Assembly (NCBI GenBank): GCA_958370325.1
Contig: CATXJW010000002.1
Location: 1-64,000, forward strand
Direction: 5' to 3'
Source of the DNA: an uncultured Collinsella sp.
GTDB taxonomy: Bacteria; Actinomycetota; Coriobacteriia; Coriobacteriales; Coriobacteriaceae
Length of the DNA stretch: 64,000 nt
Below are positions 62,725-64,000 of the stretch, one piece after another; the first letter of the stretch is position 1; each line of letters opens with the position of its first letter. A model generated the notes under the pieces. The model saw nothing but the letters and a program-made list of their open reading frames with translations. It was not told the origin of the DNA and did no database searches. Made by a program: the position numbers and the translations under genes.

Positions 62725-64000
62725 GTGACAGAAACGTTTGATATCGCGATTGTCGGCGCGGGCATCACCGGATGCGCCATCGCGCGGCAGCTCGCGCGCT
62801 ATGACCTGTCCATTTGCGTGGTCGAGGCGGCTAACGATATTGCGCTGGGCGCGTCCAAGGCCAACGGCGGCCTGGTGCACGCCGGCTACGATCCGACACC
62901 GGGCACGGTTAAGGCGCAGGTCAACGCCCGCGGCTGCGAGTTGTACGGTACGTGGGCGCAGGAGCTGGGCTTTCTGTTCTGCCGCACTGGGTCGATGGTG
63001 CTGGGGTTTAACGACGAAGACCGCGCACAGCTGGAGAAGCTGCGCAGCAACGGCCTGGCGAACGGCGTGCCCGAGCTGTCGATTATCGGCCCCGAGCGCA
63101 TCCACGAGCTGGAGCCGCGCGCGAGTGCCGATGCAACGTGCGCGTTGTGGTGCCCCTCCACTGGCTTTGTCGATCCGTTTGAGGTTGCCATCGCCGCACT
63201 GGAGAACGCCGTGGCCAACGGGGTGACGTTTATGCGCTCCGCACCGGTGGAAGCGATTGAAGTAGCGGGCTCGGGCGACGACGCGCGCTTTTCGCTGGCG
63301 ACGCCCGCTGGCAACGTGCGCTGCCGTTACCTGATCAACGCCGCGGGCAACGGCGCCGCCGACATCTCGCATATGGCGGGCGCCGAGGAGTTCCAGATGC
63401 TCTGGCGTCAGGGCAACATCGTGGTACTGGACAAGGAGCCGCGCACGCTCATGCCGCTCTACCCCGTACCCACGCCGGTGTCCAAGGGCGTTATCGTGAC
63501 AGGCACTGTGCATGGCAACACCGTGATCACCGCCACGGCTGCCGTGCGCGAGCCGGGCGACACGCAGACCTATGCGAGCGATATGAACGCGCTGCTGACC
63601 GGCGCGCGCAAACTGGTGCCCGATCTGGATACGCGCCGCGTGGTGCGCGCATTTGCCGGCGGGCGTCCGGTCATTCAGGGTACGAACGACTTCTTTATTG
63701 GACAGTCGGCCGTGGTGCCGGGGCTTTTCCAGGCGGCGGGCATTCAGTCGCCGGGCGTGGCAAGCGCGCCGGCCATTGCCGAGCGCATGGAGCTTGTGAT
63801 GCGTGAGGCGGGCGTGGAACTGCACGAGCGGGCGGACTGGAACCCAATTCGCCGAGCGCCGGACGACTTTGACCGCGCACCGCTGGCGCGCAAGGAGGAG
63901 CTGATCGAGTCCGATCCCGCGTGGGGACAGATTGTCTGCCGCTGCGAGACGGTGCCCGAGGCCGAGATTGTGGCCGCGATTCGGCGCCGCCCGGGCGCGG
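62725..64000 (+). CDS. FAD-dependent oxidoreductase with BFD-type Fe-S domain (3' end beyond window)
   Basis: The first 425 codons are present; the gene continues past the window edge. GTG 62,725 has GGAGG four bases upstream. The FAD-binding DAO domain starts FDIAIVGAGITGCAIARQL (GxGxxG) and contains GASKANGGLVHAGYD. A [2Fe-2S] BFD-like domain starts near residue 405 (IVCRCETVPEAEIVAAI). This fits the GlpA-like glycerol-3-phosphate dehydrogenase/hydroxyglutarate-oxidase-type family common in Coriobacteria; the substrate is not decided. It is divergent from the zinc-ribbon gene across the palindromic array. Confidence 0.85.
   Translation, partial: MTETFDIAIVGAGITGCAIARQLARYDLSICVVEAANDIALGASKANGGLVHAGYDPTPGTVKAQVNARGCELYGTWAQELGFLFCRTGSMVLGFNDEDRAQLEKLRSNGLANGVPELSIIGPERIHELEPRASADATCALWCPSTGFVDPFEVAIAALENAVANGVTFMRSAPVEAIEVAGSGDDARFSLATPAGNVRCRYLINAAGNGAADISHMAGAEEFQMLWRQGNIVVLDKEPRTLMPLYPVPTPVSKGVIVTGTVHGNTVITATAAVREPGDTQTYASDMNALLTGARKLVPDLDTRRVVRAFAGGRPVIQGTNDFFIGQSAVVPGLFQAAGIQSPGVASAPAIAERMELVMREAGVELHERADWNPIRRAPDDFDRAPLARKEELIESDPAWGQIVCRCETVPEAEIVAAIRRRPGA

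Overview
The window is high-GC chromosomal DNA. Gene content and order suggest a gut Coriobacteriia actinobacterium of the Collinsella type: an rpoD/dnaG/ribF/truB/nrnA/rbfA/infB/nusA/rimP run, LPXTG-like sorting signals, no outer-membrane genes, and frequent SD-led GTG starts. This placement is inference from the sequence; no database was searched. Almost all genes lie on the minus strand.

Layout. (1) 55-11,696: information-processing superoperon rimP-nusA-infB-rbfA-nrnA-truB-ribF-dnaG, then rpoD. It has a visible promoter and a terminator-like hairpin abutting the rimP ribosome-binding site. (2) 11,960-17,640: a small lipoprotein, leuS, an unusual guaB and a small ModE-like regulator, with several long intergenic hairpins. 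(3) 17,701-30,129: a MITE-like repeat, a PLP-fold protein that appears to lack its lysine, and a tightly overlapping eight-gene Pel-type exopolysaccharide operon (PelD-, PelE-, PelA/DUF2194-, PelF- and PelG-like, then CotH, VTC and DUF4956). (4) 30,426-46,880: a lower-GC accessory island rich in phage-defence genes and debris. It holds an AAA ATPase-Toprim pair behind a 22-bp perfect palindrome, a membrane-protein pair, AbiH coupled to a wecB relic, unknown genes, a STAND-like NTPase split by an amber codon inside its P-loop, an Abi_2 gene between two copies of an adhesin 3' end, and AbiEii and integrase relics. (5) 47,302-59,700: a capsule/EPS operon led by a LoaP-type antiterminator with a structured leader. 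It carries a priming sugar transferase, five glycosyltransferase-type genes, Wzy, Wzx, pyruvyl transferase-type genes, an acyltransferase and DUF1919, with two poly-G tracts suggesting phase variation. (6) 59,812-64,000: thrS without its TGS domain, a zinc-ribbon membrane protein, a three-unit palindromic repeat array of ~80-bp period, and the start of a FAD oxidoreductase that runs off the window.

How it fits together. The ends are conserved housekeeping DNA. The middle is two separate surface-polysaccharide programmes, one Pel-like with a predicted c-di-GMP receptor and one LoaP-controlled capsule, separated by a defence island. The most promising undescribed material is the palindrome-controlled ATPase-Toprim pair, the Pel-CotH-VTC-DUF4956 operon, the phase-variable capsule with its LoaP leader, and the palindromic array at 62.3-62.6 kb.
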